The position numbers and the translations under genes were made by a program. Below are positions 43,430-52,619 of a stretch of DNA of 64,000 bases, in pieces. The DNA is from Hyphomicrobiales bacterium (GTDB lineage Bacteria > Pseudomonadota > Alphaproteobacteria > Rhizobiales > Xanthobacteraceae): assembly GCA_017305665.1 (NCBI GenBank), contig JAFKKH010000007.1, positions 62,001 through 126,000 on the forward strand. The letters are read 5' to 3'. How positions within the stretch are numbered: position 1 is the first letter of the stretch; the number at the start of each line of letters is the position of its first letter. Under the pieces are notes generated by a model, which was given only the letters and a program-made list of their open reading frames with translations, did no database searches and was not told the origin of the DNA.

Positions 43430-45634
43430 TTAACGGGTCAGCACGATCGATACCCGAATGTGGCCGCGCGTACGCAACACCTCGAGCGATACGTCGTCGT
43501 CGTGCCGGCGCAAGCGCAGGTCCACACTGGATTCGCCAAGGCACAAATCGCGCAGGATCACCTCGTTGAGAAACGCCGGCAGCCGCGGATTATGCAATCT
43601 GATCTCGCTTGCCGCGGCATCGAATTCCAATCCGAGCGCCGCTTCCAGAAGCGTGAACGGCGTCGCACTCGCCCATGCCTGCGGCGAGCACGCCACCGGA
43701 TACAGCGTAGGGCCGCGCCGCGGTTCGCGGCGGAAACCGCAGAACAGTTCCGGCAATCGGCGGAAATCCATATAGCTCGCGGCATCGAACAGTCCCTTGA
43801 AGACATGTTCGACTGAATGCTTGAGACCATATCTGGCGAGGCCAAGCGCGATCAGCGCGTTGTCGTGCGGCCAGATCGATCCATTGTGATAGGACATCGG
43901 ATTGTAGCGCGCTTCGCCGGCCGCCACCGTGCGGATTCCCCATCCGGTGAAAAACGCCGGCCGCATCAGATCGGCGGCGACCATTCGCGCCCGCTCTCCG
44001 CAAGCGATCCCGGTAAACAGAAGTTGCCCGGCATTCGACGTCCGCACCTTGCAGGGCCGTTTCATTCCGTCCAGCGCCAGCGCGTACGTACCGAGCTCCG
44101 GCACCCAGAACGCATCCTCGAACCGGGCAGCCAGACGCTCGGCCGCGCGCTCGAGCGCACGGGCCCGATCGATCATACCGAGCCGGCGCGCGCATCGCGC
44201 CGCCAGACGCTTGCCGGCAAATACGTAACCTTGCACTTCAGCCAGCGCGATGTTGCCGTCGGCAAGTTTGCCGTCGGCGTGAAAGATCGCGTCGAACGAA
44301 TCCTTCCAACCCTGGTTGGCGAGTCCCTGCTCGGTCGCGCGCCGATATTCGACGAAGCCGTCGCCGTCCGGATCGCCGGGACCGTCGATCCAGCCCAGCG
44401 CCGCCTCGATCGCCGGCCACAACTCGCGCAGAGTCGATTCGTCGCCGGTCCGCTCGACATAGAGGCCGGCCAGCAGAACGAACAACGGCGTCGAGTCTAC
44501 GCTGCCATAATATTGGGCGAACGGCACCTCGTGCAGCGCGGCCATCTCGCCGCCACGCATCTCATGCAGAATCTTGCCGGGCGCAGCGTCTGCGCGCGGA
44601 TCGACGACCTTGGCCTGAAATGCCGCCAGTCGTCTCAGCACCCCGCGCGCAACGCCCGGATCGATCCACAGCATCTGTAGTGCGGTGATCAACCCGTCAC
44701 GGCCGAACGTCGTTGAATACCAGGGAATCCCGGCATACGGATAACGACCGTGCGGCGTTTCCGTCATCAGGATGTTCAGATCCGCCATCGCCTGGCACAA
44801 CACCTCGTTGAAGATGTTGTTCGACGTTTCGACACTTGTCGCGCCGGACCACGCGCGCCGCATTTCCCGGCGATGCGCCAGCAGTCCCCGATAAAACGGA
44901 ATCGCGGGTTCCGCCGCCGGCTTGTTGCAGGAAATGGCGACGAATATGGCGGTCGCCTGCTGCGGAGCCAGTTCGAGATGATAGGTCGCGCTGTTGACGG
45001 CGAGGCGCGTCGGCCGCGGATCGAAATGCAGGCGCGACGTCCGCACGACATCGTCGAGCCCGAGATAGGACAGAATGACATCCGCAGGGCCCGACAACTC
45101 GCTGGTGCCAACGCCGCGGCGGACGCGACGCTCGCCACGCACCTCGAACAGATCGGCAAAATCATTATCGAACAGCACGGAGAGATTGAAGCGCGCGGTC
45201 CGGTCGCCATGATTCTGGATGCCGATCCTCTGATAGGCACTCCCGCGCCACAGGAAGATCGTTCGCACGATGTGGATCGTATCCTTCTGGAAAACGATCC
45301 GGTCGCCGTCGTAGATATCCGGATTGGTGAGATCGACCGTCAGTCCGGAATTGTCGTTGCGCAGATTGGAGCCGAGCAGCAAGGGCTGCATGTCGTTGAG
45401 CACGAGTTCAAGCCGCGCCAGGTAGCGCGTATCGGTGTTGAACAGCCCGTCGGGCCCTCCCGCGGAAGCGCCGATGTCGCCGTGGCTGTCGAGCACGACG
45501 AACGTATCGTCGTGTTTCAGCGTGCGGCGTGGACGGGCCGACGGCCCGGTCATCGGAATGTAGAACGGCGATTCCGAAAGCACATCGGCCGATTGCGTGA
45601 TGGTGATCTGGGCCGTGGCCTTGATTGGCGTCAT
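43430..45634 (-). CDS. Glycogen-debranching-type amylo-alpha-1,6-glucosidase
   Basis: The 734-residue protein has an N-terminal GDE_N-bis domain (about 35-235, DTFVVLDSHGDIG and LFNTDTRYLARLELVLN) and a C-terminal (alpha/alpha)6 barrel (about 270-700). The barrel has GIPWYSTTFGRDGLITALQ, DSTPLFVLL, QGWKDSFDA and YHNGSIWPHDNALIA, with the likely catalytic acids at GRDG and KDS. It acts on branch points of glycogen or a related glucan. It is in one leftward series with the ABC exporter and lies near a glycosyltransferase. Confidence 0.88.
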   Translation of the reverse strand: MTPIKATAQITITQSADVLSESPFYIPMTGPSARPRRTLKHDDTFVVLDSHGDIGASAGGPDGLFNTDTRYLARLELVLNDMQPLLLGSNLRNDNSGLTVDLTNPDIYDGDRIVFQKDTIHIVRTIFLWRGSAYQRIGIQNHGDRTARFNLSVLFDNDFADLFEVRGERRVRRGVGTSELSGPADVILSYLGLDDVVRTSRLHFDPRPTRLAVNSATYHLELAPQQATAIFVAISCNKPAAEPAIPFYRGLLAHRREMRRAWSGATSVETSNNIFNEVLCQAMADLNILMTETPHGRYPYAGIPWYSTTFGRDGLITALQMLWIDPGVARGVLRRLAAFQAKVVDPRADAAPGKILHEMRGGEMAALHEVPFAQYYGSVDSTPLFVLLAGLYVERTGDESTLRELWPAIEAALGWIDGPGDPDGDGFVEYRRATEQGLANQGWKDSFDAIFHADGKLADGNIALAEVQGYVFAGKRLAARCARRLGMIDRARALERAAERLAARFEDAFWVPELGTYALALDGMKRPCKVRTSNAGQLLFTGIACGERARMVAADLMRPAFFTGWGIRTVAAGEARYNPMSYHNGSIWPHDNALIALGLARYGLKHSVEHVFKGLFDAASYMDFRRLPELFCGFRREPRRGPTLYPVACSPQAWASATPFTLLEAALGLEFDAAASEIRLHNPRLPAFLNEVILRDLCLGESSVDLRLRRHDDDVSLEVLRTRGHIRVSIVLTR

Positions 45635-45700
45635 CTGACCTCCGTCGGATTCCCCACCGCTCCGATTAGCACCCGACGCAACGAACAGATCACCTCACGT

Positions 45701-47467
45701 TCAGGCCGCATGAACAGAGGAAAGACGGCTCATCTCCTTGACGACGAGTTGCCGGTAATGACCATCTTTCCGCATCAGGCGGTCAGGCTGACCATCCTCG
45801 ACGATCTTTCCGTTCTTGAGCACGACCACGCGATCGAAATTACGCAGAGTGGCAAGTCGATGCGCGATCGCAATGACGGTGCGGCCACGCATCAGACGAC
45901 CAAGCGCCTCGCGGATGGCTTCTTCCGATTCACTGTCCAGCGCCGCCGTTGCCTCGTCAAGCAGCAAAATCGGCGCATCCTTGAGGAAGGCGCGCGCGAT
46001 GGCGATTCGCTGCCGCTGACCTCCCGAAAGCTTGACGCCGCGATCGCCGACCATGGTCGCAAGCCCATCCGGCATATTCTCGACGAAATCGCAACGCGCC
46101 GCGATCGCCGCACGAAGCACCTCGTTATCGGTCGCCGTCGGACGCCCGTAGCGGATGTTTTCCAGAATCGAGCGGTGGAACAGCGAAATATCTTGCGGCA
46201 CCACCGAGATCGCGCCGCGCAGACTCTGCTGCGTCACCCGCGCGATATCCTGCCCATCGATCGTGATGCTGCCCTCTTCCGGATCGTAGAACCGTTGCAA
46301 CAGCACGAACAACGTGGATTTGCCGCCGCCGGATTCTCCGACCAATCCCACGCGCTGGCCCGGCTGCAGGCGAAGGCTGAATCGCTCGAACACGGGCTGA
46401 CCGCCGGGATATCCGAACGAAATATTGTTGAATGCGATGGCGGCGCCGTTCTTCTGTAGCGGCTCCGCTTCCGGATGATCCGTCAGTTCGTGCGGCACCA
46501 GCAGAGTCGCGACAGCTTCCGACAGCCGCGCGACGTGCTGAGTGACATCGACAAGAGCGACGGCGAGATCCCGGGTCGCATGCAGGATCGACAGCCCGAG
46601 CGTGCAAACCAGGACGACGTCGCCGGTGCTGGCCCCGCCACGCTGCCAGAGCGCGATGGCCCAAGCCAGCAACGACAGCGCCAGAACAACCGTGATCGCG
46701 GCGTGAATCAGCCTGAGCTTCTCGAGATAGCGAAGGCTGCGGCCCCGCGCAGTCAGTTCCCGGCCGACGGTGGCATCAAACCGGTCGTGTTCGTGGTCGA
46801 TTCCGCAGAATGCCCTGACAAGCGGCATGTTGTTGACGACATCGACCATCTCGCCGTCGACCGCTGCGGCCTTGTCGGCGTAGTCGTCGTGCAGCGGTTT
46901 GCCAGCCGCCGCCATCTTGAACATGGCAAAGACCATCACCCCGGCGACCACCATCAGTCCCGACGCCATTGATGGGCTGACGGTTCCAATTAGCGCGATC
47001 GCGGCGACGGTTGCGATACAGGGAGGCAACACGTTCCACACGAACATGTTTTCAACAGTGAATACGGCGTTGGACGTCGCCGTGATCCGGCTCGTCAGCA
47101 TGCCCGGCATCCGGTCGGCAAAGTAGCTCGGCGCATGACCAGTCAAGTGCCGGAAAATATCGCGGCGCAAATCGCCGGTCACGCCGACGAAGGTGAAGCT
47201 CGCAACCCAACTCGCGATCCGCCACAGAAAATTATCGGCGGCAACCAGCGACATGAGAAAAATGAATGCCAGCCATACCATCCCGCTACCCGTCGGACCC
47301 TCGGCGAGCGCATCGACGAGAGACTTCACGCCATATTGCGTGCCCACGGAACACGCCACCGCTGCAACGACGCATAGCAGAATGACTGCGTGAGCCGCTG
47401 ATCGCTGGCGAAAATATCGCATGACGAATGCGAAAGGCCGGTTTGCGTATCCTGAAAGATCGTCCAT
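45701..47467 (-). CDS. ABC exporter, fused membrane and ATPase domains
   Basis: The 588-residue half-transporter has six membrane helices (about 20-310) and one nucleotide-binding domain with Walker A GESGGGKST, Q-loop VPQDISLF, signature LSGGQRQR, Walker B PILLLDEATAALD and H-loop AHRLAT. It would work as a homodimer, exporting a lipid, glucan or drug-like molecule. I start at MDDLSGYA (47467). It is divergent from the glycosyltransferase across a 318-bp region. Confidence 0.88.
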   Translation of the reverse strand: MDDLSGYANRPFAFVMRYFRQRSAAHAVILLCVVAAVACSVGTQYGVKSLVDALAEGPTGSGMVWLAFIFLMSLVAADNFLWRIASWVASFTFVGVTGDLRRDIFRHLTGHAPSYFADRMPGMLTSRITATSNAVFTVENMFVWNVLPPCIATVAAIALIGTVSPSMASGLMVVAGVMVFAMFKMAAAGKPLHDDYADKAAAVDGEMVDVVNNMPLVRAFCGIDHEHDRFDATVGRELTARGRSLRYLEKLRLIHAAITVVLALSLLAWAIALWQRGGASTGDVVLVCTLGLSILHATRDLAVALVDVTQHVARLSEAVATLLVPHELTDHPEAEPLQKNGAAIAFNNISFGYPGGQPVFERFSLRLQPGQRVGLVGESGGGKSTLFVLLQRFYDPEEGSITIDGQDIARVTQQSLRGAISVVPQDISLFHRSILENIRYGRPTATDNEVLRAAIAARCDFVENMPDGLATMVGDRGVKLSGGQRQRIAIARAFLKDAPILLLDEATAALDSESEEAIREALGRLMRGRTVIAIAHRLATLRNFDRVVVLKNGKIVEDGQPDRLMRKDGHYRQLVVKEMSRLSSVHAA

Positions 47468-47785
47468 GCGTCCACCGAGGCGATTGAGAGGAAAGAAAGA
47501 TTCCGTGAGGCGTGGCTTGCCCTTATCTGGTTCAACTGCCGCACAAGTCCCACACAAAAGCCGTCAATGCGCAGCAACTTCGTTGCAAAGACCGCATAGC
47601 TGTCTGGAAGAGTGAGATGGCATCACCAAGACGACAGTGTGACGTTGTGGAAGAAGTTCGTTCAAGAAGGGAACCTCGCAAATCCAAAAACGTTCCCGAT
47701 CCTGACGAGCCGGCGCCCTTCTGTTGGCTTCAAGACAAACCCGACACCAACGCCGAAACAAAACAACATGACAGGAGGCGCTAGA
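47468..47785. promoter_or_regulatory. Divergent region between ABC exporter and glycosyltransferase
   Basis: The 318-bp gap has no convincing small gene. Its clearest content is the EcfG-like element at 47670-47694. The flanks make this a near-palindrome, GGGAACC...CGTTCCC, so a reverse-strand GGAAC-N16-GGTT also exists and could serve the exporter. Confidence 0.5.
47670..47694 (+). promoter_or_regulatory. EcfG-type general-stress promoter of the glycosyltransferase gene
   Basis: GGAAC (47670-47674), 16 bp, CGTT (47691-47694) matches the EcfG consensus exactly. It would give a 5' leader of about 80 nt before the ATG at 47786. Confidence 0.7.
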
Positions 47786-48853
47786 ATGCGCATCGCGCAG
47801 GTTGCTCCGCTAACGGAGGCTGTTCCGCCGAAACTCTATGGCGGCACTGAACGCGTAGTTCACTGGTTGACCGAGGAACTGGTCGCGCTCGGACACGATG
47901 TGACGCTTTTCGCAAGCGGAGATTCGCACACCTCGGCCCGACTCGAGGCGACATGGCCGAAGGCGCTGCGTCTCGACGGCGCCGTCCGCGATCCGAATGC
48001 ACTGCACATGGTGATGCTGGAGCGGGTTCGCCGGAGATGCGACGACGAGGAGTTCGATTTCCTCCATTTCCATCTGGACTACTATCCGTTCTCGCTGTTT
48101 TCGCGACAGCCGACACCGTTCGTGACGACACTGCATGGGCGTCTCGATCTGCCGGAACATCAGCCCGTGTTCACGACGTTTTCCTCGATCCCGGTGGTCT
48201 CGATCTCCAATGCGCAACGCCGTCCGGTTCCGCAGGCGAACTGGCTGCGCACGATCCACCACGGTCTTCCGGTAAATCTGCTGACGCCGCAGCCAACCAG
48301 GCCGAGCTATCTTGCCGTGCTTGGCCGAATCGCGCCTGAAAAGGGCGTCGACCGCGCCATCAAGATTGCCATCCGATGCGGCATTCCGCTCAAGATCGCA
48401 GCGAAGGTCGACCGCGCCGATCAGGAATATTACGATGAGTTGATCAAGCCGATGATGGATCACCCATTGGTCGAATTCATCGGTGAGATCAGCGATCATG
48501 AGAAGCCGGACTTCCTGAGCGGCGCGATCGGACTGCTGGTGCCGATCGACTGGCCCGAACCGTTCGGCCTCGTCATGATCGAGGCCATGGCGTGCGGAAC
48601 GCCGGTCATCGCCTATAACCGCGGCTCCGTTCCCGAAATCGTCGAGGATGGCGTGACAGGCTTCATTGTCGAGGACGAGATCAGCGCCGTATCCTCCGTC
48701 GACCGACTGGCCTCGCTCAGTCGCGCGAATATCCGCAAGGAGTTCGAGACCCGCTTCACCGCGCGACGCATGGCGCTGGACTATCTCGATGCCTATCGCG
48801 ACCTGATCGAGGCGGCGACGCCGAAGATCAAGCTGGTCAGCAGCGCAGAATAA
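47786..48853 (+). CDS. Glycosyltransferase family 4
   Basis: The 355-residue GT-B enzyme has the donor-side motif EPFGLVMIEAMACGTPVIAY (E-x7-E), followed by GSVPEIVEDGVTGF. The nucleotide-sugar site begins LGRIAPEKGVDRAI. The N-terminus MRIAQVAPLTEAVPPKLYGGTERVVHWL is typical of GT4. AGGAGG precedes the ATG at 47786. With the debranching enzyme and exporter it suggests glucan or exopolysaccharide handling under stress. Confidence 0.9.
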   Translation: MRIAQVAPLTEAVPPKLYGGTERVVHWLTEELVALGHDVTLFASGDSHTSARLEATWPKALRLDGAVRDPNALHMVMLERVRRRCDDEEFDFLHFHLDYYPFSLFSRQPTPFVTTLHGRLDLPEHQPVFTTFSSIPVVSISNAQRRPVPQANWLRTIHHGLPVNLLTPQPTRPSYLAVLGRIAPEKGVDRAIKIAIRCGIPLKIAAKVDRADQEYYDELIKPMMDHPLVEFIGEISDHEKPDFLSGAIGLLVPIDWPEPFGLVMIEAMACGTPVIAYNRGSVPEIVEDGVTGFIVEDEISAVSSVDRLASLSRANIRKEFETRFTARRMALDYLDAYRDLIEAATPKIKLVSSAE

Positions 48854-49161
48854 GACTTCAGGCAGTCAATGCCCGACATCAACCGGGGTCTGGCCAAGCC
48901 GGACCCCGGTTGTTGTTTGTGCGCGCTGGATAAGATGCCGCGCAAGCGGCGCTTTTGATCAGGAGACGGCAGTTCGCCCGAACACGCCGATCCCTGATCG
49001 TGCTTTGAGCTTCGACGACCTCAGCCCGCGAGCCGTGGCGCCGCCGATGAATGTGGACAGGGCGCGCACCGCCTGTGATATCATGTGTCCCTATCAGGCG
49101 GGCGTAGTCGCGCCACTTGGGACCGCTCTGCCCTGTCCGCAGACATCTTGAGGCAGACATC
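48854..49161. other. Intergenic gap before the small membrane protein
   Basis: The 308-bp gap contains the glycosyltransferase terminator and, nearer the next gene, a bulged dyad CCGCCTG / CAGGCGG (49069-49101). No further gene is supported. Confidence 0.4.
48881..48911 (+). terminator. Terminator of the glycosyltransferase gene
   Basis: AACCGGGGTC and GACCCCGGTT pair perfectly over 10 bp, and the stem can extend inward through TGG/CCG. GTTGTTTGTG follows on the plus strand. It begins 27 bp after the stop codon. Confidence 0.75.
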
Positions 49162-49464
49162 ATGCGCAATCCAGGCCGCGGTCAAATCGCGATCGTTGTC
49201 GTTCTGATCGCCCTGCTGGCGCTGGTCATCGTATGGGCGGTCTCCATCTGGAGCTCCAGCGCCGGCGTGGAGATGGGAAAGCATGGGTGGATTGCCCTCA
49301 TCCTCGGAACGGTCTTCTCCCTCGTCATCGGGTGCGGACTGATGGCTTTGATGTTTTTCAGCAGCCGAAGCGGATACGACGAGGTGGCCGATCCGTTGCG
49401 GCACGCACACGATCAGGATGAATCCACGCGGCGAGAGGGGCCGGACGACAGAACCTCATCCTAG
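49162..49464 (+). CDS. Small two-helix membrane protein, function unknown
   Basis: The 100-residue protein has two hydrophobic helices (about 8-28 and 42-66) and a charged C-terminal tail (DQDESTRREGPDD). It has no recognisable domain. The codons look typical of the region and the ATG at 49162 begins a plausible N-terminus. It converges on the aldolase gene. Confidence 0.65.
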   Translation: MRNPGRGQIAIVVVLIALLALVIVWAVSIWSSSAGVEMGKHGWIALILGTVFSLVIGCGLMALMFFSSRSGYDEVADPLRHAHDQDESTRREGPDDRTSS

Positions 49465-49553
49465 GGCTGCTCCTGTCACCGGCCTATATCGACCCCGGCC
49501 ACACATCCTGAGGGACCGGCGGCCGCCAAACAACGGCCCCCGGTTTGTCCTCG

Positions 49554-50591
49554 TCAGTAGGCGCGCGCGAAGTCGCCTTCCCGCTTGATCTCGCCAAAGG
49601 CGGGAAACTGCGGCGCCCATGCCGCGGCGCTCGCTGCCGTCAAACGATTGAGACGCTCGAGAACGCCGAGCCCGTCCTTGCGCAGGCTGGCGGCGACCGC
49701 CGTCCGATCCGGGAAATGCTTGACGACGGCATCGAGCCAGATGGTGCGGCCCGCGAGAAACCCGCCGGCGCCGGCGGCATAGGCGAAATCCAGCACGCGC
49801 TCGAATTTCTCCGGCGCGGCGCCGCCCGACAGCAGCACCCACGGAATGCCGCGCTCGCGGCAAATCTCACCGATCGCATCGAATTCGCGCTGGGCGGCTT
49901 GCGCCGCCGCGCTGCCGTCACGGGCCGGCAAGCTGTTGGCGGCAAGCGGACTCTCGAGCTTCAGCAGATCGACGCCGTATTCCGGCTTGGCGAACTCGCG
50001 CACACTTTCGATCACGAGCGACGGCAGCTTTCCGGGCGACTCGACATAGTCGGCGGTGTGATTGGCGCTGCCAAGGAACGGATAGACCAGCAATTCGAGG
50101 ACGTAGGGAATGTCGTGGCGCGCGCAGTCGCGGCCGATCTCGCGCACGAAGCGCTTCTGATGCTCGTTGATCGCGGGCTCCGCATCCGGACGATACCAGG
50201 CCAGCACCTTGACCGCGTCAGCGCCCATCGCGCGGATCTTGTCCACGCTCCAGTCGGTAATGGCGCGCGACTTGCGGCCGCCGGCGGTTTCCTCCACGCG
50301 ATGCTCTTCGAGCGTGACGATCAGGCCGCAGCGCGGCGGCAGCACGTCGATCGCGGCCGGCACCGCGAAATTGGGATCGAACAGCATCGAACTGCAATGG
50401 GGCGACAGCGCCTCCACCAGCAGGCGTTTGGCCACGGTGACGTCGGCGTATTCGACCTGATCCTTTGCAATGCCGCGTGCGCGCGCGATCGCCTCGAACA
50501 GCGGCGGCCGCTGGTCGAGCGCAACCATGCGGAAATGGCCGTTTTCATCGGCGAGACGGGCAAGCCCGCGATTTTTTCCTATTGTTCTCAC
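49554..50591 (-). CDS. LacD/YihT-like class I aldolase (ketose phosphate aldolase)
   Basis: The 345-residue protein resembles tagatose-1,6-bisphosphate aldolase LacD. It has AVKVLAWYRPDAE, IPYVLELLVYPF and GVDLLKLESPLA, whose lysine aligns with the Schiff-base residue. LacD, fructose-type and sulfofructose-1-phosphate aldolases (YihT) belong here. The GTG start at 50591 overlaps the kinase stop (GTGA). It is the last gene of the sugar operon and should cleave the phosphorylated ketose made by the kinase. Confidence 0.85.
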   Translation of the reverse strand: MRTIGKNRGLARLADENGHFRMVALDQRPPLFEAIARARGIAKDQVEYADVTVAKRLLVEALSPHCSSMLFDPNFAVPAAIDVLPPRCGLIVTLEEHRVEETAGGRKSRAITDWSVDKIRAMGADAVKVLAWYRPDAEPAINEHQKRFVREIGRDCARHDIPYVLELLVYPFLGSANHTADYVESPGKLPSLVIESVREFAKPEYGVDLLKLESPLAANSLPARDGSAAAQAAQREFDAIGEICRERGIPWVLLSGGAAPEKFERVLDFAYAAGAGGFLAGRTIWLDAVVKHFPDRTAVAASLRKDGLGVLERLNRLTAASAAAWAPQFPAFGEIKREGDFARAY

Positions 50592-51541
50592 TGGTTCGTC
50601 CTCATGAAGGCAAGACAGTCTCGGGTGGAGGGAATTCCGGCGCGCCCACCGGCGTGCAGGCATTTCAGCGCGGCAGTCGCCGCGGCAAATCGCATGGCAT
50701 CGCCGGTCGCAAGACCAGCGCCGAGCGCGAAAGCATAAGCGCCGTGGAAGACGTCTCCGGCGCCGGTGGTGTCGACGGCGTCGACCGGATAGGCCGGCTG
50801 CTTGTGCAGCCTGCCGTTCTCGTACCAGCTTACGCCCTCGTGCCCGCGCGTGACCGCCACGACGCAGCAATTGAAGCGCATGAGCTTGGCAAGCGCCGCA
50901 TCGTCGGCCGTGCCCGCGAAAGCGGCGATTGCGGGCTCGGAAAACACCGCATGATCAGTAAGCGGCAGCAGACGCTCGAAGACTTCGGCATCGGCGACAT
51001 CGCCATCGAGAACGGTCGGAATGCCTCGTGCCCGCGCCGCAGTGAACAGCGCCACGGCGCCTTCCGGCCAGCGCGGATCGGCGAGCACCGCGGACGCGCG
51101 CGCCACGTTCGCGATCGGCAGCCAATCGGCTTCCGCCGGAAAGTGGCCGCGGAAATTCACGATCTGACGTTCGCCCATCCGATCGACGATCACGCCGGAC
51201 ACCGACGACCGTCCATCCGCGAACAGCCTGAAATTGTCGACGTCGATGCCTTCGGCCGACAATGACGCATGCATCTCGCGGCCGGCGGCATCATCGCCGC
51301 CCCTGCCCCAGAACGCCGCCGCACCGCCGAGCCGGGCAACGGCGACAGCCGCATTGGCCGCCATGCCGCCGCCGAGCGTGGCATAGTCGAGACTCCTGAT
51401 CTTCTCGCTCCTCGCCATCAGCCGCTCGACACGCCAGATCTGATCGAGCGCCGACAGCCCGAGACAAATGACACGAACGCGCCCGGCACCGGACTCGAGG
51501 TCGTCGAGAGCCTTCCCGGAACTGGAATTGGCGCCATCCAT
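50588..51541 (-). CDS. PfkB-family sugar kinase
   Basis: The 317-residue kinase has the two PfkB signatures, GGGMAANAAVAVARLGG near the start and DTTGAGDVFHGAYAFAL near the end, with the catalytic aspartate in GAGD. It phosphorylates a sugar or ketose with ATP. The start is the ATG at 51541 (TGATG junction with the ATPase gene) or a GTG at 51544. Paired with a LacD/YihT-like aldolase, it points to a ketose or sulfoketose as substrate. Confidence 0.87.
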   Translation of the reverse strand: MDGANSSSGKALDDLESGAGRVRVICLGLSALDQIWRVERLMARSEKIRSLDYATLGGGMAANAAVAVARLGGAAAFWGRGGDDAAGREMHASLSAEGIDVDNFRLFADGRSSVSGVIVDRMGERQIVNFRGHFPAEADWLPIANVARASAVLADPRWPEGAVALFTAARARGIPTVLDGDVADAEVFERLLPLTDHAVFSEPAIAAFAGTADDAALAKLMRFNCCVVAVTRGHEGVSWYENGRLHKQPAYPVDAVDTTGAGDVFHGAYAFALGAGLATGDAMRFAAATAALKCLHAGGRAGIPSTRDCLAFMRTNQ

Positions 51542-52614
51542 CACCGCAACACCTTGCCGCTTTCGGGCTCGAACAGGTGAATGCGGCCCGGCTGCGAACG
51601 AAGCGTGATGCGATCACCGACTTTCGGCCGCAATGACGGTTCGACCCGGGCAATGGCTGAAGCGCCTGCAAGATCGAAATGGATCAACGTGTCGGAGCCC
51701 AGCGGCTCCACGAGCTTGACGGTGACCGTGGTTCCGTTTGTCGCGCCGTCCGCCACCACAAAATGCTCCGGCCGAATGCCGAGCACCGCTTTGCCCGCCC
51801 GCCGCATCAGGACGGCATTCTCCGCGTCGATCAACGCGGCGCTGCCGTCCTGCGCAAAGACCGCCTGTTCGCCGCGCCATTCCACCGGAAAGAAATTCAT
51901 CGCCGGCGAGCCGATGAAGCCCGCGACGAACTGGTTCGATGGCCGCTCGTAGACCGTTTCCGGCGTGTCGTATTGCTGAACCATGCCGTTCTGCAGCACC
52001 ACGATGCGATCGGCCATGGTCATGGCTTCGATCTGATCGTGGGTCACGAAGACCATGGTGGTCTTCAATTCCTGCGACAGCGCCTTGATCTCGGCGCGCA
52101 CCTGCCCGCGAAGCTTGGCGTCGAGGTTGGAGAGCGGCTCGTCGAACAGGAAGGCCTTCGGATTGCGCACGATGGCGCGCCCCATCGCCACGCGCTGACG
52201 CTGACCGCCGGACAATTCCTTCGGCTTGCGGTCCAGATACGGCTCGATATGCAACAGCGCCGCGGCGCGCTTCACGCGCTTGTCGATCTCGGCCTTCGGC
52301 ACGCCACGCAACTCCAGCGCGAACGACATGTTGTCGTAGACGCGCATGTGCGGATAGAGCGCATAGTCCTGAAACACCATCGCGATGTCGCGCTGCGCCG
52401 CTGGAATGCCGTTGACGCGCCGGTCCCCGATGAAAAGCTCGCCGGACGTGATCGGCTCGAGGCCCGCGATGATCCGCAGCAAGGTCGACTTCCCGCAGCC
52501 GGACGGACCGACGAAGACAACGAACTCATGATCCGCGATCTCGAGATCGAGATCGGGGATTACGGTGAGGTTGCCGTATCGCTTGACCAGGTTGCGGATG
52601 GAAATGGAGGCCAT
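51541..52614 (-). CDS. Sugar ABC transporter ATPase (UgpC/MsmX type)
   Basis: The 357-residue ATPase has Walker A GPSGCGKST, signature LSGGQRQR, Walker B FLFDEPLSNLDAKLR and a TOBE regulatory domain after residue 235. It drives the importer formed by the two permeases and binding protein of this operon. The ATG at 52614 starts MASISIRNLVKRYG, the usual family beginning. Confidence 0.92.
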   Translation of the reverse strand: MASISIRNLVKRYGNLTVIPDLDLEIADHEFVVFVGPSGCGKSTLLRIIAGLEPITSGELFIGDRRVNGIPAAQRDIAMVFQDYALYPHMRVYDNMSFALELRGVPKAEIDKRVKRAAALLHIEPYLDRKPKELSGGQRQRVAMGRAIVRNPKAFLFDEPLSNLDAKLRGQVRAEIKALSQELKTTMVFVTHDQIEAMTMADRIVVLQNGMVQQYDTPETVYERPSNQFVAGFIGSPAMNFFPVEWRGEQAVFAQDGSAALIDAENAVLMRRAGKAVLGIRPEHFVVADGATNGTTVTVKLVEPLGSDTLIHFDLAGASAIARVEPSLRPKVGDRITLRSQPGRIHLFEPESGKVLR

Positions 52615-52619
52615 GATCG

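Noticed and set aside
45635-45700. EcfG-like promoter before the debranching enzyme (TGAAC-N15-CGTT on the minus strand)
   Set aside because: It has one mismatch in the -35 element and a spacer one base too short, so I did not list it as a promoter.
44750-46459. A 569-codon open frame on the plus strand
   Set aside because: It spans the antisense of two unrelated genes (debranching enzyme and ABC exporter) and the gap between them.
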